The notes under the pieces: generated by a model
Databases searched by the model: none
What the model was told of the DNA's origin: nothing
The model's input: the letters and a program-made list of their open reading frames with translations, nothing else
Part shown: positions 19,976 through 32,200 of the stretch, one piece after another
How the letters are laid out: every line of letters begins with the position of its first letter
Position numbering within the stretch: the first letter of the stretch is position 1
Origin: Protonemura montana
Lineage: Eukaryota; Arthropoda; Insecta; Plecoptera; Nemouridae
Assembly (NCBI GenBank): GCA_947568835.1
Contig: OX387606.1
Location: forward strand, 1,178,001-1,242,000
Length of the DNA: 64,000 bases
Reading direction: 5' to 3'
Translations under genes and position numbers: made by a program

Positions 19976-21380
19976 ATTACAATTACTATTACATAAAAAC
20001 TGAATCTGCAACTCACAAGAGTGATGTCAATATTGTGATAAAATCAATTTCACATTTAGCTATTTGCAATTTGCTATACTTATCTACGCTTAGGAATAAG
20101 CAAAGGCGTCGAAGACTCAATGTCCTTTTTAAATATATTACCTGAGTATATACCTGAGTATATTGCAGCGTATTTTATTTATCTCAAAATAATACACAGA
20201 AATGGTAAGGATGTAGTTATTTGTATAGATCAGCAGCGATCCTTGGACAATGGTCAGCCTCCCGACCCATATCAAAGAATCCTCCAAACGTAGCTCCTTC
20301 GATTCGAACCTTCGAAACTTCCTTCTCCAGAACCCTTTCTACAGCCTCGAAGAATAACTCACCACAACATCTCACCAACCATCTCTCCTTTGACTCCAAA
20401 CTCCGAACCTTCCCCCATAATCATGACCTGTTGGCCTGCATGACCAGCATGACCTGCATGACCTGGTAATTACTATTATTTTCACTTTATTGTTAACAAG
20501 TTATCGTAAAAAGCACATAGAAATACTATGTACTTGTCCGCTGCTTCAAATAAATACATTTTGTCGTTCTCGAGCAGCCCATCTCAAACAGGCAGTTCTT
20601 TTAGTCACAAGCAGAACTTGTCTGGGTCCTGTAACCACAGTTCTCGAGAAAAATCGATTAGAAAAAATATTTTTAAATTCACTTTATTTATGTTAAAAAT
20701 GTAATTTACCTCAGGAACGTGAAACAATGCAGCTCCACTACCAACGCTAGTTGTACAGCACATCCCCGAGTCATTTTACTTTTCAGAATGTATCTATCTT
20801 TCATAGTAATCAATTTCTAGCTAATGAATTTATCTGAAAGCTAATGGTTAAGTAAAATAACTGGTCTAAATTCAGTTTGGATAGTAGTTATTTTTTTCTT
20901 TAACTTATAGGAACTTGCTTACGATGACAGTTCCAGAATGCAAACAAAACAAACAATCCGACTTCAATTAAAAAACACGGCCCTCCTATAATCATGTTTG
21001 GTTAGATTGGTGGCTACTTGTGCAAGTGGCAATACGGATGGATAGTCACCAGAAGTGATATACAAACCCTTCCACAGAACAGAACGAGCTTCCAGTATCC
21101 TTCGCTAGTCGCTAGTAGGTTGCGATGCACCAGACGATTTGGAAGATATTTATTTCAAGAATCAGACGGGCTCCAAACCAGTAACAGTTTACTGCCCCAA
21201 CTAAAACAGTGACAATGCCAGGAATTTAGCCTCTGGCCAAGAAAATCCCCAAATTTGCACTAGGATTGTAGCTGTTTCAATGTACATACATCAAACCCTA
21301 TAAATTTCTTACCGTTGATGCATGATCAGCTGCACATTCCTGTCCTCACGGCAACTCTTGTGCGCTGAATGTTTCTTTCA
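19976..21380. other. Intergenic, no gene recognised
   Basis: Moderately AT-rich. A 60-residue minus frame at 20217-20399 has no homology that I recognise. Short direct repeats of GACCTGCAT lie near 20445-20462. Nothing else is supported. Confidence 0.45.
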
Positions 21381-21388
21381 TGTGTTGG

Positions 21389-22179
21389 CAGGGGCGGCTC
21401 GTGAGGGAGGGCTGCGGGGCGGCTGCCCTCCCTAGCTTTTTCAACAGAATAAAAGTATAATTGTTATTATAATTATAATTAAAAGTTTTATTACTATTAT
21501 TATTGTTCTACGCGTTTTGTGTGTTTTAAAATGGGTGCTACTTTCGAAATGCGAAAAAACGCGCTATTTGCGTCGCGCCGACAGCATGAGCTGCCGACTG
21601 CAACGAGACAATCCAGTAGGCTGTGCTTGTCCGCTGCCTATAGAGCCTGAACGCCGCCGCTTGCTCTCTTTGGGGCAGCGAGCGCTGCCGTCCTCCCTGC
21701 TCAGCTAGGAGTGCGTGGAAATGGCCTTGAACGTGTGTCGCCTGTTGTCGCTCGCAAGCCCAGCGAGGGCAGCAGAAAACCTGCCCTCGGCCAGCCTCAG
21801 CCAGCCTCGGCCAGCCTCGGCCAGCCGCTGGGCTGAGCTAGCAGCGAGAGCGAGTGAGACAGAACGATACACACGATCGCACATATTTTCCACGGCGATT
21901 AATAGTTTCAAAATAATAGTACTACCGTTTACTAGCCTGAATTTCTGTCCCACCCAGTTTCACATACTGTGTACGTTTTTGTCCAATGAAAATTAATCCA
22001 ATGTGTGACTTGACAGCTAGAATTCAATGATAATTTTTTTGTAAATATCACATGTTGAATTTTAATGTTACAATATTGAAATCCTAGTATAGTGTTCATT
22101 ACTTATGGTGCTGATGGTGATGGGGGGAGAGAAATTTTACTGCCGCCCCTCCAAGAAAAACAGTCACGAGTCGCCACTG
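21389..22179. mobile_element. Non-autonomous hAT-like element 1
   Basis: 791 bp with terminal inverted repeats CAGGGGCGGCTCGTGA and, at the right end in reverse complement, CAGTGGCGACTCGTGA. Flanked by 8-bp target duplications TGTGTTGG (21381-21388) and TGTGCTGG (22180-22187), one mismatch. Eight-base duplications and CAG-initial termini are typical of hAT elements. It has no transposase; the interior is AT-rich with a GC-rich block at 21570-21870 that gives spurious short frames. Confidence 0.85.
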
Positions 22180-22187
22180 TGTGCTGG

Positions 22188-23032
22188 TCATTATGTGGCA
22201 TTGGCAAATGAAACAAGGCGATACAGTTTGGGCGTAATAATTTTTTATTGTCCGTACTCTGAAGCGTTGGGACATAGACACAGGATAAATACAACTCTCT
22301 TTCACACTCTCACAGCTTAACCCCATTGAAATATTATCTCTTACTCCATTTTGCTTATCACTTGATTAGGTAATAAATATTCCACTACGACACCGTTGCC
22401 AGGTGACATTGAAAACATACAGGTGCCAAAAAAGGCTCCCAAAGTCAAAACCAGACTATTTTGGGTGATCCTGGCTTATTTCTAAGTAAAGATAGAAAAT
22501 AATTGAAACTGGCCTAGGGTACCAACATTTGAAATCTTTTAGCATACATAGAAAATAATAGCAAAAGTCAATAACCAAAGTTCAGTTTTGCCATAGAGCT
22601 GGTACTACTGGTACTGATCGTTGCAGTTTCTTATTTGAATGACTCTCTATGGTACAAAGGGGCCGAATAAAGGTGCAAACAATGAAGTGGTCCTCATTTA
22701 ACAAATATTTCTATCATCAAACAAACATTTTTTTTTATCGAACTCTGCATCATTATCCCTTTTTTTTACAAAGGCAAAGCTCGAAATTACAACCAACGAC
22801 AATAAGAGGTTTACAACCCATGGGATGAAACTGCCCCCTCCTTTGCAAACTATGCAAACTCTCGCAGCTTTCACCCGTAGCCAGCGATTATTTCCATTCA
22901 TCATCGAAACTATTGTAACAAACATTACGTAACATCGACATTGCCTTGGCAACGGGTCAAACGGCGACTTTACTTTACAGCTCAATGGCTCTTTTCCGAC
23001 ATATTCAGTCACAGAGTCAATATCTCACACGG
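22188..23032. other. LONRF downstream region, no gene seen
   Basis: AT-rich 3' flank of the LONRF gene (minus strand). It must hold the 3' UTR; an AATAAA in minus orientation near 22239-22244 is a weak candidate for its end. Confidence 0.4.
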
Positions 23033-23263
23033 TTACTGCATTTCCACCGGGTAGCCGTTAGCAACGGCCGTCCCATCTTCACCGTCAAAGTTTTCTTGTA
23101 TGTCGCCGGTAGCAACGGTCGTTCTGTTGGCAGGAGCTGGGTTGCCGTCGGCAACAGGAGCCGCTGTGGCGGGTTGCGGCCGACGTTGTTGTTCAATGTG
23201 TTCCAAGGTCTTCTGGATTGCACGCAGACGCTTGCAGAGGTCGGTCGTTGCAAGGATGCTCAA
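23033..23263 (-). CDS. LONRF: LONRF exon 8 (C-terminus)
   Basis: Acceptor GTGACAG, then LSILATTDLCKRLRAIQKTL, matching the last helix of LONRF proteins, followed by a tail of about 50 residues rich in Pro, Ala and Asn that is longer than usual in the family. Confidence 0.85.
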   Translation of the reverse strand: MSILATTDLCKRLRAIQKTLEHIEQQRRPQPATAAPVADGNPAPANRTTVATGDIQENFDGEDGTAVANGYPVEMQ

Positions 23264-26200
23264 CTGTCACAGACAAGCAGACAAATGTTAGCTAATTGAT
23301 GAGCCAGCAAAATTAGCGATTGCTTCTGTCATATTTGCTGTTGTTATTGGCTCTGATTTGCACTAAATTTGCTTAATAATTTGCTTATTAATTTGCTTAT
23401 TAATTTGCTTATGCCCCCTGCATTTTTTTTCAACATTTCAGCTGTAACTTCGCATCTATGCCAACCAGTTTTACCAACCTCAGAAGGTTGGGTTAATTTC
23501 TTTCATCAGCTTATAATTTACGAAAGTTTGGCTTGAAAGTTGTTGACCTGCTGGTGCTACTTATTTGGTTTGAGATTTTTCTTACCTTTATGGTAAGTAT
23601 TAACGAAGACTAAAATAGCAAAGTAGCTCAGAGCTACAATCTGACAGTTCTATGAGGGACTTAGATCCTTTTACTATTATGAACAATTATTATATGATAT
23701 AATAATAAATAATAGGGAAATCTCTTTAAATATGAAACAATTTTTTTATTTTTTTTTGTGAGAAACTAATGAACACTAATGAAATTTAGTAGCCCTTTAC
23801 TTAGCATTCAAAACCCATTTCAAATAGTTTTTGTCAAAACTTGTGCTAAGGATAAATCAAGTAGACATGAGTCTAAAAAACCATCATAGTTAACACGTTT
23901 TTTTTTCATTTTCTTTTAATCAAATTTTGAATAAAATATACCTGTTTAAAATTTTTGCTTTTGAATCTCGTATGAAAACGAGGGTCGCCATTTTTTATGA
24001 CATGAAGTGAAATCTGACGTCAGTATGACGTCGAAAAACGTTGAAAAACAGAAGCGAACGCAAAGGATACAACAAAATGACATCAGAACTACCTGTAGTT
24101 AATCACAGCCCGTTTTCATCCCGCCACGAGAATTCATATTTTAGCCATTCTTAAAACAAATAAAAATAGAAAAGTTATGATCGGATTAAAAAAGGAAAAA
24201 TACGTCTGATTTTATTTTGAATGCGTATTTGAACACAATGATAATAATTAAATAATAATTTAAAGGAGATTTCCCTATTAGATAATAATTATACAGTACC
24301 CAGTCTTGATTAAGTTCCTTTTAAAAAAGAACTTAATTCAGTTCCAGTTCCTAAAAATAAAAAGGAACTGAATAGTTCCTCAAAAGGAACTAAGTTCCTA
24401 TTTCAGTTCCTTAAAAATTCTCGACTTATACCGAAACTTTTGAAATGGAACACACAAAATGCATTTGGCACGAAAATTCGAGCCAATGCCGTCTTGCTCT
24501 TCCAAACAAAAAAAGGCTTAACATTTTCGAATGGTAAAACGCTTAAGGGCTCCTTAGCGAAAACCGTGGACTGAAACCACAGGACGAGTGACGACTGTAA
24601 ACTGAACGAGACGCGGGCAAAGCAAAGATTTAAATGTAGGGGGATGAGCAGATACTTCGGGGGATGGGGATGTCTCTTCCCTCATGATGCTAATTGCTCA
24701 TTGGTTGTTTACGATGAACCCCACTTCATCGCTTCTCCAGTCTCCACACCTGTACAGTGATCTTGGGGTTTTTTTGGCAAAATGCATGACGCATGGACGG
24801 AAAGAGGAACTCAGTCTTTGGGATGTCGAGAACAATGCAGCGTTAACTTACTTTGACTTGTGACATGTCTTATGGCCAAGTTTTTTTTTTTTGAAATACA
24901 TGAAAGGTTTAAAAAATGAAAAACCAAATACCCACAAGAATGCTGAAAATAGGAACTTTAACGGGAACGTAAATGTTGATATACGTTTTTGGTATAAAGG
25001 AACGGTTATTCCGTTACGTTACTACCAAGAAAAAAGAACGCGTTACCGCGAAAGTTCCCGAAAAAGAACGCCTTACAAGGAACGCGTTACTTCCGTAAAG
25101 TTCCTACTCAACACTGACAGTACCTAGTAGTGTACATAATAATAAAATAACCCTCATATTGCAAGCGTTTGCAATTTAAATCAGATTTCAAAAAAAGAAC
25201 TTAGATCCTTTTAAGAGCCTTAAGTCAATAAAAAAAGAGCAAAACCGTCTACTACGTCACTAAATCATCACCGATGAACGACATTGATTAAGTGGGGTTA
25301 ACGTTTGATTGGCTAACCTGCAGCTGAGGCCCAAGTGGCAAGACGGTGAGCAGCCACCAAGCCCAAGCCGGCCCGTCGTCCGAGTTGAGCCAATCAGGCT
25401 CCACGGCAGGCAGCGGCCCAAAACTGCGTGAGATCTCCGCCAGAAGAGCCGGCGCCACAGCCTTGTGCAGCCATCGTACTGCCGCAGCACGCACTCCATC
25501 GTGGAGGTCAACCAGACCTGTTGGAAGCCAGCGTTAACAATAATAACACAACATTCATACATTATTAACAACATTAATAACAACATTAATAACAACATTC
25601 ACAAAAACAACACCAGACAAAGCTAAATGCTTGATGTCCAATTTAAAAAAAACTTAACAAATTCAACAAAACTCAGATTATATCCACTTGAAAATGTATG
25701 ATAAACTTCCCTCTAGTCTCAAAGATATCAAAGACCTGCTCCAATTCAAGAGATCCCTAAGAAACTTCCTAGCTAAAGCATACTACTCAATCGATGAATT
25801 CTAGGTCCCTAGGTTCCTATTATTCCTCAATTTGTTATTTTTGTTACTTTTATCACAAAACAATTTATTTCCTATTAATATCATTATTATAAAGTAATTT
25901 ATCATAAGTATTGATACTGTATTACTTAGTATCATAGTTTGTAGGTATGTTCCTACCACACTAGTATTTCCACTATACCATCAGAATTATTATTATCATT
26001 ATTACTATATTAGTATCATAGTTTGTAGGTATGTTCCTACCACACTAGTATTACCACTATACCATCAGAATTATTATTATCATTATTACTATATTAGTAT
26101 CATAGTTTGTAGGTATGTTCCTACCACACTAGTATTACCACTATACCATCAGAATTATTATTATCATTATTACTATATTAGTATCATAGTTTGTAGGTAT

Positions 26201-29200
26201 GTTCCTACCACACTAGTATTACCACTATACCATCAGAATTATTATTATCATTATTACTATATTAGTATCATAGTTTGTAGGTATGTTCCTACCACACTAG
26301 TATTACCACTATACCATCAGAATTATTATTATCATTATTACTATATTAGTATCATAGTTTGTAGGTATGTTCCTACCACACTAGTATTACCACTATACCA
26401 TCAGAATTATTATTATCATTATTACTATATTAGTATCATAGTTTGTAGGTATGTTCCTACCACACTAGTATTACCACTATACCATCAGAATTATTATTAT
26501 CATTATTACTATATTAGTATCATAGTTTGTAGGTATGTTCCTACCACACTAGTATTACCACTATACCATCAGAATTATTATTATCATTATTACTATATTA
26601 GTATCATAGTTTGTAGGTATGTTCCTACCACACTAGTATTACCACTATACCATCAGAATTATTATTATCATTATTACTATATTAGTATCATAGTTTGTAG
26701 GTATGTTCCTACCACACTAGTATTTCCACTATACCATCAGAATTATTATTATCATTATTACTATATTAGTATCATAGTTTGTAGGTATGTTCCTACCACA
26801 CTAGTATTACCACTATACCATCAGAATTATTATTATCATTATTACTATATTAGTATCATAGTTTGTAGGTATGTTCCTACCACACTAGTATTACCACTAT
26901 ACCATCAGAATTATTATTATCATTATTACTATATTAGTATCATAGTTTGTAGGTATGTTCCTACCACACTAGTATTACCACTATACCATCAGAATTATTA
27001 TTATCATTATTACTATATTAGTATCATAGTTTGTAGGTATGTTCCTACCACACTAGTATTTCCACTATACCATCAGAATTATTATTATCATTATTACTAC
27101 TATTATTATCATTATTATTATAACTGTATTTGATTAATATTACTTTTATTTACTATCCTGACGATCGCTAACGGGATTCACGGCTTGTAAATGTTTATTT
27201 TTATTCAAGCCAATAAAGGAAATCAATGTGAATATCAATCAAAAATCAAATAAAGTGCTGGAAATTGGTTTATTGGCTTGGTTTATTGCCAGTTTGTTAT
27301 TGAGGGCTTGCTGCTCATTTTACTTGAAAACAGTCCCTTCCTTTCTTGATTTCAATTTCCAGCGCTGATAGATCTTTGTACTCAAGTAATATTATGACTT
27401 GGTAGTTATATAGGTAGATGAAAGTTTATCTCCTTTAATTTGGGAATAGGGTAATGCAACATTTTGAGGTAGGTTAAGATGGTTTAAAAGTAAGCTAGAT
27501 TCCATCTAGATTCCATAATAAAGGGATCAGAAGAGGCTTTTGTAAGCTACTGTAATTTTATACAATTTTGCACTTAAAGTTGCATTGGGGTGGAACTAAA
27601 GAATCTAATGAACGGTATCCTCCGGTCTCCACGGTGACTTACCTTGCACATACTGCGACCGAGCGTGGGTATCACTCAGCAATTGCACCTGCGCCGTGTG
27701 GTATCCATCGGTCTCCCCGCGTTTAATTATGCGGAACCTTCGCGTGCCAGTCGTCGTGACGATGCTACAACCGTCGGAGAGCTGCACCCAATCCGCAATC
27801 ACCTGCAACCATCATAAGTTTGCTTGCAAACTGGGATCTTTTTATCTTAAGTGCTATGTTAAGGAAAGGAAAAATAAATGATTTTATTATTAGGAATAAG
27901 ATAATGACGAATCTCCAAGGAGAAGGACCAAGAGGCTCTGAATATCCATCATCCCTATATCTAAAACCGGTAATTCTCATCAAATACACTAAAATCGTCT
28001 CAAAAAGCCAGTGTACACAAGTAGCTCAATTGGTTAGAGCAACACCCGCGACAGGTGGAGATCGAGGTTCGAGTCCCCGTTTGGGGATCAATTCTTGAGA
28101 CGGTTACAGGGTTGATAATAATAAAATAACCCGCGCATTGCAAGCGTTTGCAATTTAAATACGATTTCGCACATTAAAAACATATAAATGATTTTCCTTC
28201 AAATTTTGGACACCAATTTTTAAGAGGTTACGATTGTTCCTTATCTGACTTTGCTCCAAACAGAACCGTTTGGTCCAAAATGAAATTGAGATTAGGCATA
28301 ATTTAAGTAAGTTAGATCATGGCAAACTCAGCCAATGCCAACTTGACAAGCAGGAAAGCAATTTGCTCAACCAACACTTGAAGATATCTTCACTGAAAAA
28401 TATTGTCAAACAAACATTCCATTCGGGGGTAAAATTGCTATCTTGGCATTCCTCTCCCTTGCTAGCTTGAAGATTTAAATAGTTGTTAATGTTGTTATTT
28501 TACCGGCCATCGAAATAGTTCTACCGTAGTGACCTTAATCACAATCTGTATTGTGATGCTAACACCCTCCTGAGACCGATTTCTAGCTGCATGCAGTGAT
28601 TTTTTAGTGTTTTTATTCCGCTATGGGAAAGATGAATCATGTCAGGTAAATGTGTACTCCATGGAAGCCCCGCCTACCTGCAGGGTTCCGAACTCAGCCG
28701 GTCCCCGGCCGTCCAGCAGCGACGGCACCATGCCGAACACGCGGCTGCCATCGGCGACAACGGCGCGAACCATCGCTCGGTAGCGCGGCTCGTACACAAA
28801 TAACGGACAAGCGACGGACGGGAACGCTGTCGTGCAGACAAACAGTGGCAGGTTCTCCGAGCGAGCGGAGGGGGCCTGCGTCCCAGGAGTGGGCGGAGGC
28901 AGCTGCAGCAACGCCCATTCCAACCAATCGGTGGTGTTGCGTGCACCGCCCAGCGACAGGTACTGCAAACAGGTACGCAACTTGAGACAAGATTCTACTT
29001 GATTTCAACTTAAATGAGGTTACATTGAAACTAATTATTCAGCAGTAAAGGCAAAAACAGATTCAGAAATAAGATGCTATTTATTTATTTATATATTTGT
29101 GGTGTTTAACGACGTATTGTTTTGACATCTATCTGGCCATGCGGCACTGGTCTAATGGCGTCAGTGAATGAGTGGATGATGATGAACCTAACCTAGCCTA

Positions 29201-32200
29201 GAAGGGAGGAGGGGAAACCCGGTGCCGGCACGTAGCCTACTCCTGTCAAAGAGCACCAAGGGGACCACCGGCCTAACGTCCCTTCCGAAGGACGGTACAA
29301 CGCGAACAGCAGGATTCCTCCTCAAATCCATGCTGTCGAGAGGTTGATAAGCAAGGCGAGTGAAGTTGCTGTACTAACTTTCATCCCTCCAACCTCTCTC
29401 CTGAACAGAACTGGTCATGTGTATGATAGTCACCTATCCAATACCTGACTCAGCGCAGTGTTGCTTAACTTTCATCCCTCCAACCTCTCTCCCGAACAGA
29501 ACTGGTCATGTGTATGATGGTCACCCATCCAATACCTGACCCAGCGCAGTGTTGCTTAATTTCATCCCTCCAACCTCTCTCCCAAACAGAACTGGTCATG
29601 TGTATGATGGTCACCCATCCAATACCTGACCCAGCGCAGTGTTGCTAAACTTTCATCCCTCTAACCTCTCTCCCGAACAGAACTGGTCATGTGTATGATG
29701 GTCACCCATCCAATACCTGACCCAGCGCAGTGTTGCTAAACTTTCATCCCTCCAACCTCCCTCCCGAACAGAACTGGTCATGTGTATGATGGTCACCCAT
29801 CCAATACCTGACCCAGCGCAGTGTTGCTTAACTTTCATCCCTCCAACCTCTCTCCCGAACAGAACTGGTCATGTGTATGATGGTCACCCATCCAATACCT
29901 GACCCAGCGCAGTGTTGCTAAACTTTCATCCCTCCAACCTCCCTCCCGAACAGAACTGGTCATGTGTATGATGGTCACCCATCCAATACCTGACCCAGCG
30001 CAGTGTTGCTTAACTTTCATCCCTCCAACCTCTCTCCCGAACAGAACTGGTCATGTGTATGATGGTCACCTATCCAATACCTGACCCAGCGCAGTGTTGC
30101 TTAACTTTCATCCCTCCAACCTCTCTCCCGAACAGAACTGGTCATGTGTATGATAGTCACCCATCCAATACCTGACACAGCGCAGTGTTGCTCAACTTTC
30201 ATCCCTCCAACCTCTCTCCCGAACAGAACTGGTCATGTGTATGATGGTCACCCATCCAATACCTGACCCAGCGCAGTGTTGCTTAACTTTCATCCCTCCA
30301 ACCTCTCTACCAAACAGAACTGGTCATGTGTATGATGGTCACCCATCCAATACCTGACCCAGCGCAGTGTTGCTTAACTTTCATCCCTCCAACCTCTCTC
30401 CCGAACAGAACTGGTCATGTGTATGATGGTCACCTATCCAATACCTGACCCAGCGCAGTGTTGCTTAACTTTCATCCCTCCAACCTCTCTCCCGAACAGA
30501 ACTGGTCATGTGTATGATGGTCACCCATCCAATACCTGACCCAGCGCAGTGTTGCTTAACTTTCATCCCTCCAACCTCTCTACCAAACAGAACTGGTCAT
30601 GTGTATGATGGTCACCCATCCAATACCTGACCCAGCGCAGTGTTGCTTAACTTTCATCCCTCCAACCTCTCTCCCGAACAGAACTGGTCATGTGTATGAT
30701 GGTCACCCATCCAATACCTGACCCAGCGCAGTGTTGCTTAACTTTCATCCCTCCAACCTCTCTACCAAACAGAACTGGTCATGAGTATGATGGTCACCCA
30801 TCCAATACCTGACCCAGCGCAGTGTTGCTTAACTTTCATCCCTCTAACCTCTCTCCCGAACAGAACTGGTCATGTGTATGATGGTCACCCATCCAATACC
30901 TGACCCAGCGCAGTGTTGCTAAACTTTCATCTCTCTAACCTCTCTCCCGAACAGAACTGGTCATGTGTATGATGGTCACCCATCCAATACCTGACCCAGC
31001 GCAGTGTTGCTTAACTTTCATCCCTCTAACCTCTCTCCCGAACAGAACTGGTCATGTGTATGATGGTCACCTATCCAATACCTGACCCAGCGCAGTGTTG
31101 CTTAACTTTCATCCCTCCAACCTCTCTCCCGAACAGAACTGGTCATGTGTATGATAGTCACCCATCCAATACCTGACACAGCGCAGTGTTGCTCAACTTT
31201 CATCCCTCCAACCTCTCTCCCGAACAGAACTGGTCATGTGTATGATGGTCACCCATCCAATACCTGACCCAGCGCAGTGTTGCTTAACTTTCATCCCTCC
31301 AACCTCTCTCCCGAACAGAACTGGTCATGTGTATGATGGTCACCCATCCAATACCTGACCCAGCGCAGTGTTGCTTAACTTTCATCCCTCCAACCTCTCT
31401 ACCAAACAGAACTGGTCATGTGTATGATGGTCACCCATCCAATACCTGACCCAGCGCAGTGTTGCTTAACTTTCATCCCTCCAACCTCTCTCCCGAACAG
31501 AACTGGTCATGTGTATGATGGTCACCCATCCAATACCTGACCCAGCGCAGTGTTGCTTAACTTTCATCCCTCCAACCTCTCTCCCGAACAGAACAATAAG
31601 ATGCTAGAATGACAGACATTATTTACAGTAATCTGCTGATATCAGTTAAAACTAATGCTATGGAGGTATTTGTAACAAACACAAGGTAAGTTAAGACCAA
31701 AGATCTTGCAGATCACTTCTTTCGAGTGGTAACAATGGCTGGGTTATAATGCCTTCACTTGTAAAGTTGAGATAAATTATCAATCAGGGTTTGCTATGTG
31801 CATCGCAGTGTAGCTATCCCAGTGCCTATTACTAAAACCTCTAAATTGCTATTTGTCGTCAATGTCACTTTTCACCGAGTCGATGGCGTAATAATGGGAC
31901 ATAATATCGGTCGGTGATCACATACTCATTTACCCACACCCTAAAATCCTAACTTATAGAAAACCCATTCTACACATTACGTGAACACCTCAAATCCTAA
32001 CCCACTTCTCTCCTCTCCTCTCCCTCCCTTTTTACAAACCATGATGTTAATTACGTAAAAAATGTGGTCTTTGTAAATACTCTATATATGTAACTGAAGA
32101 TGCCTACACAATTACTATGTAAATGTCTATAGGGAAATAAAACAAATTGCAACAGCTTTGCTAGAACCCCTGAACTAACACATCTAGTTCGTGACCTGAA

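Larger units (their letters stand above)
23264..25317 (-). other. LONRF intron 7, filled by mobile elements
   Basis: Holds a possible MITE (23711-24279), a hAT-like element (24301-25116) and a SINE tail (25125-25196). No exon is seen. Confidence 0.7.

Noticed and set aside
20217-20399. 60-residue minus frame near 20.3 kb
   Set aside because: No homology recognised and no good splice sites; left unassigned.
28017-28090. Functional tRNA gene
   Set aside because: A and B boxes are present, but the acceptor stem does not pair well and the same sequence with a fixed tail recurs elsewhere, so it is a SINE head.
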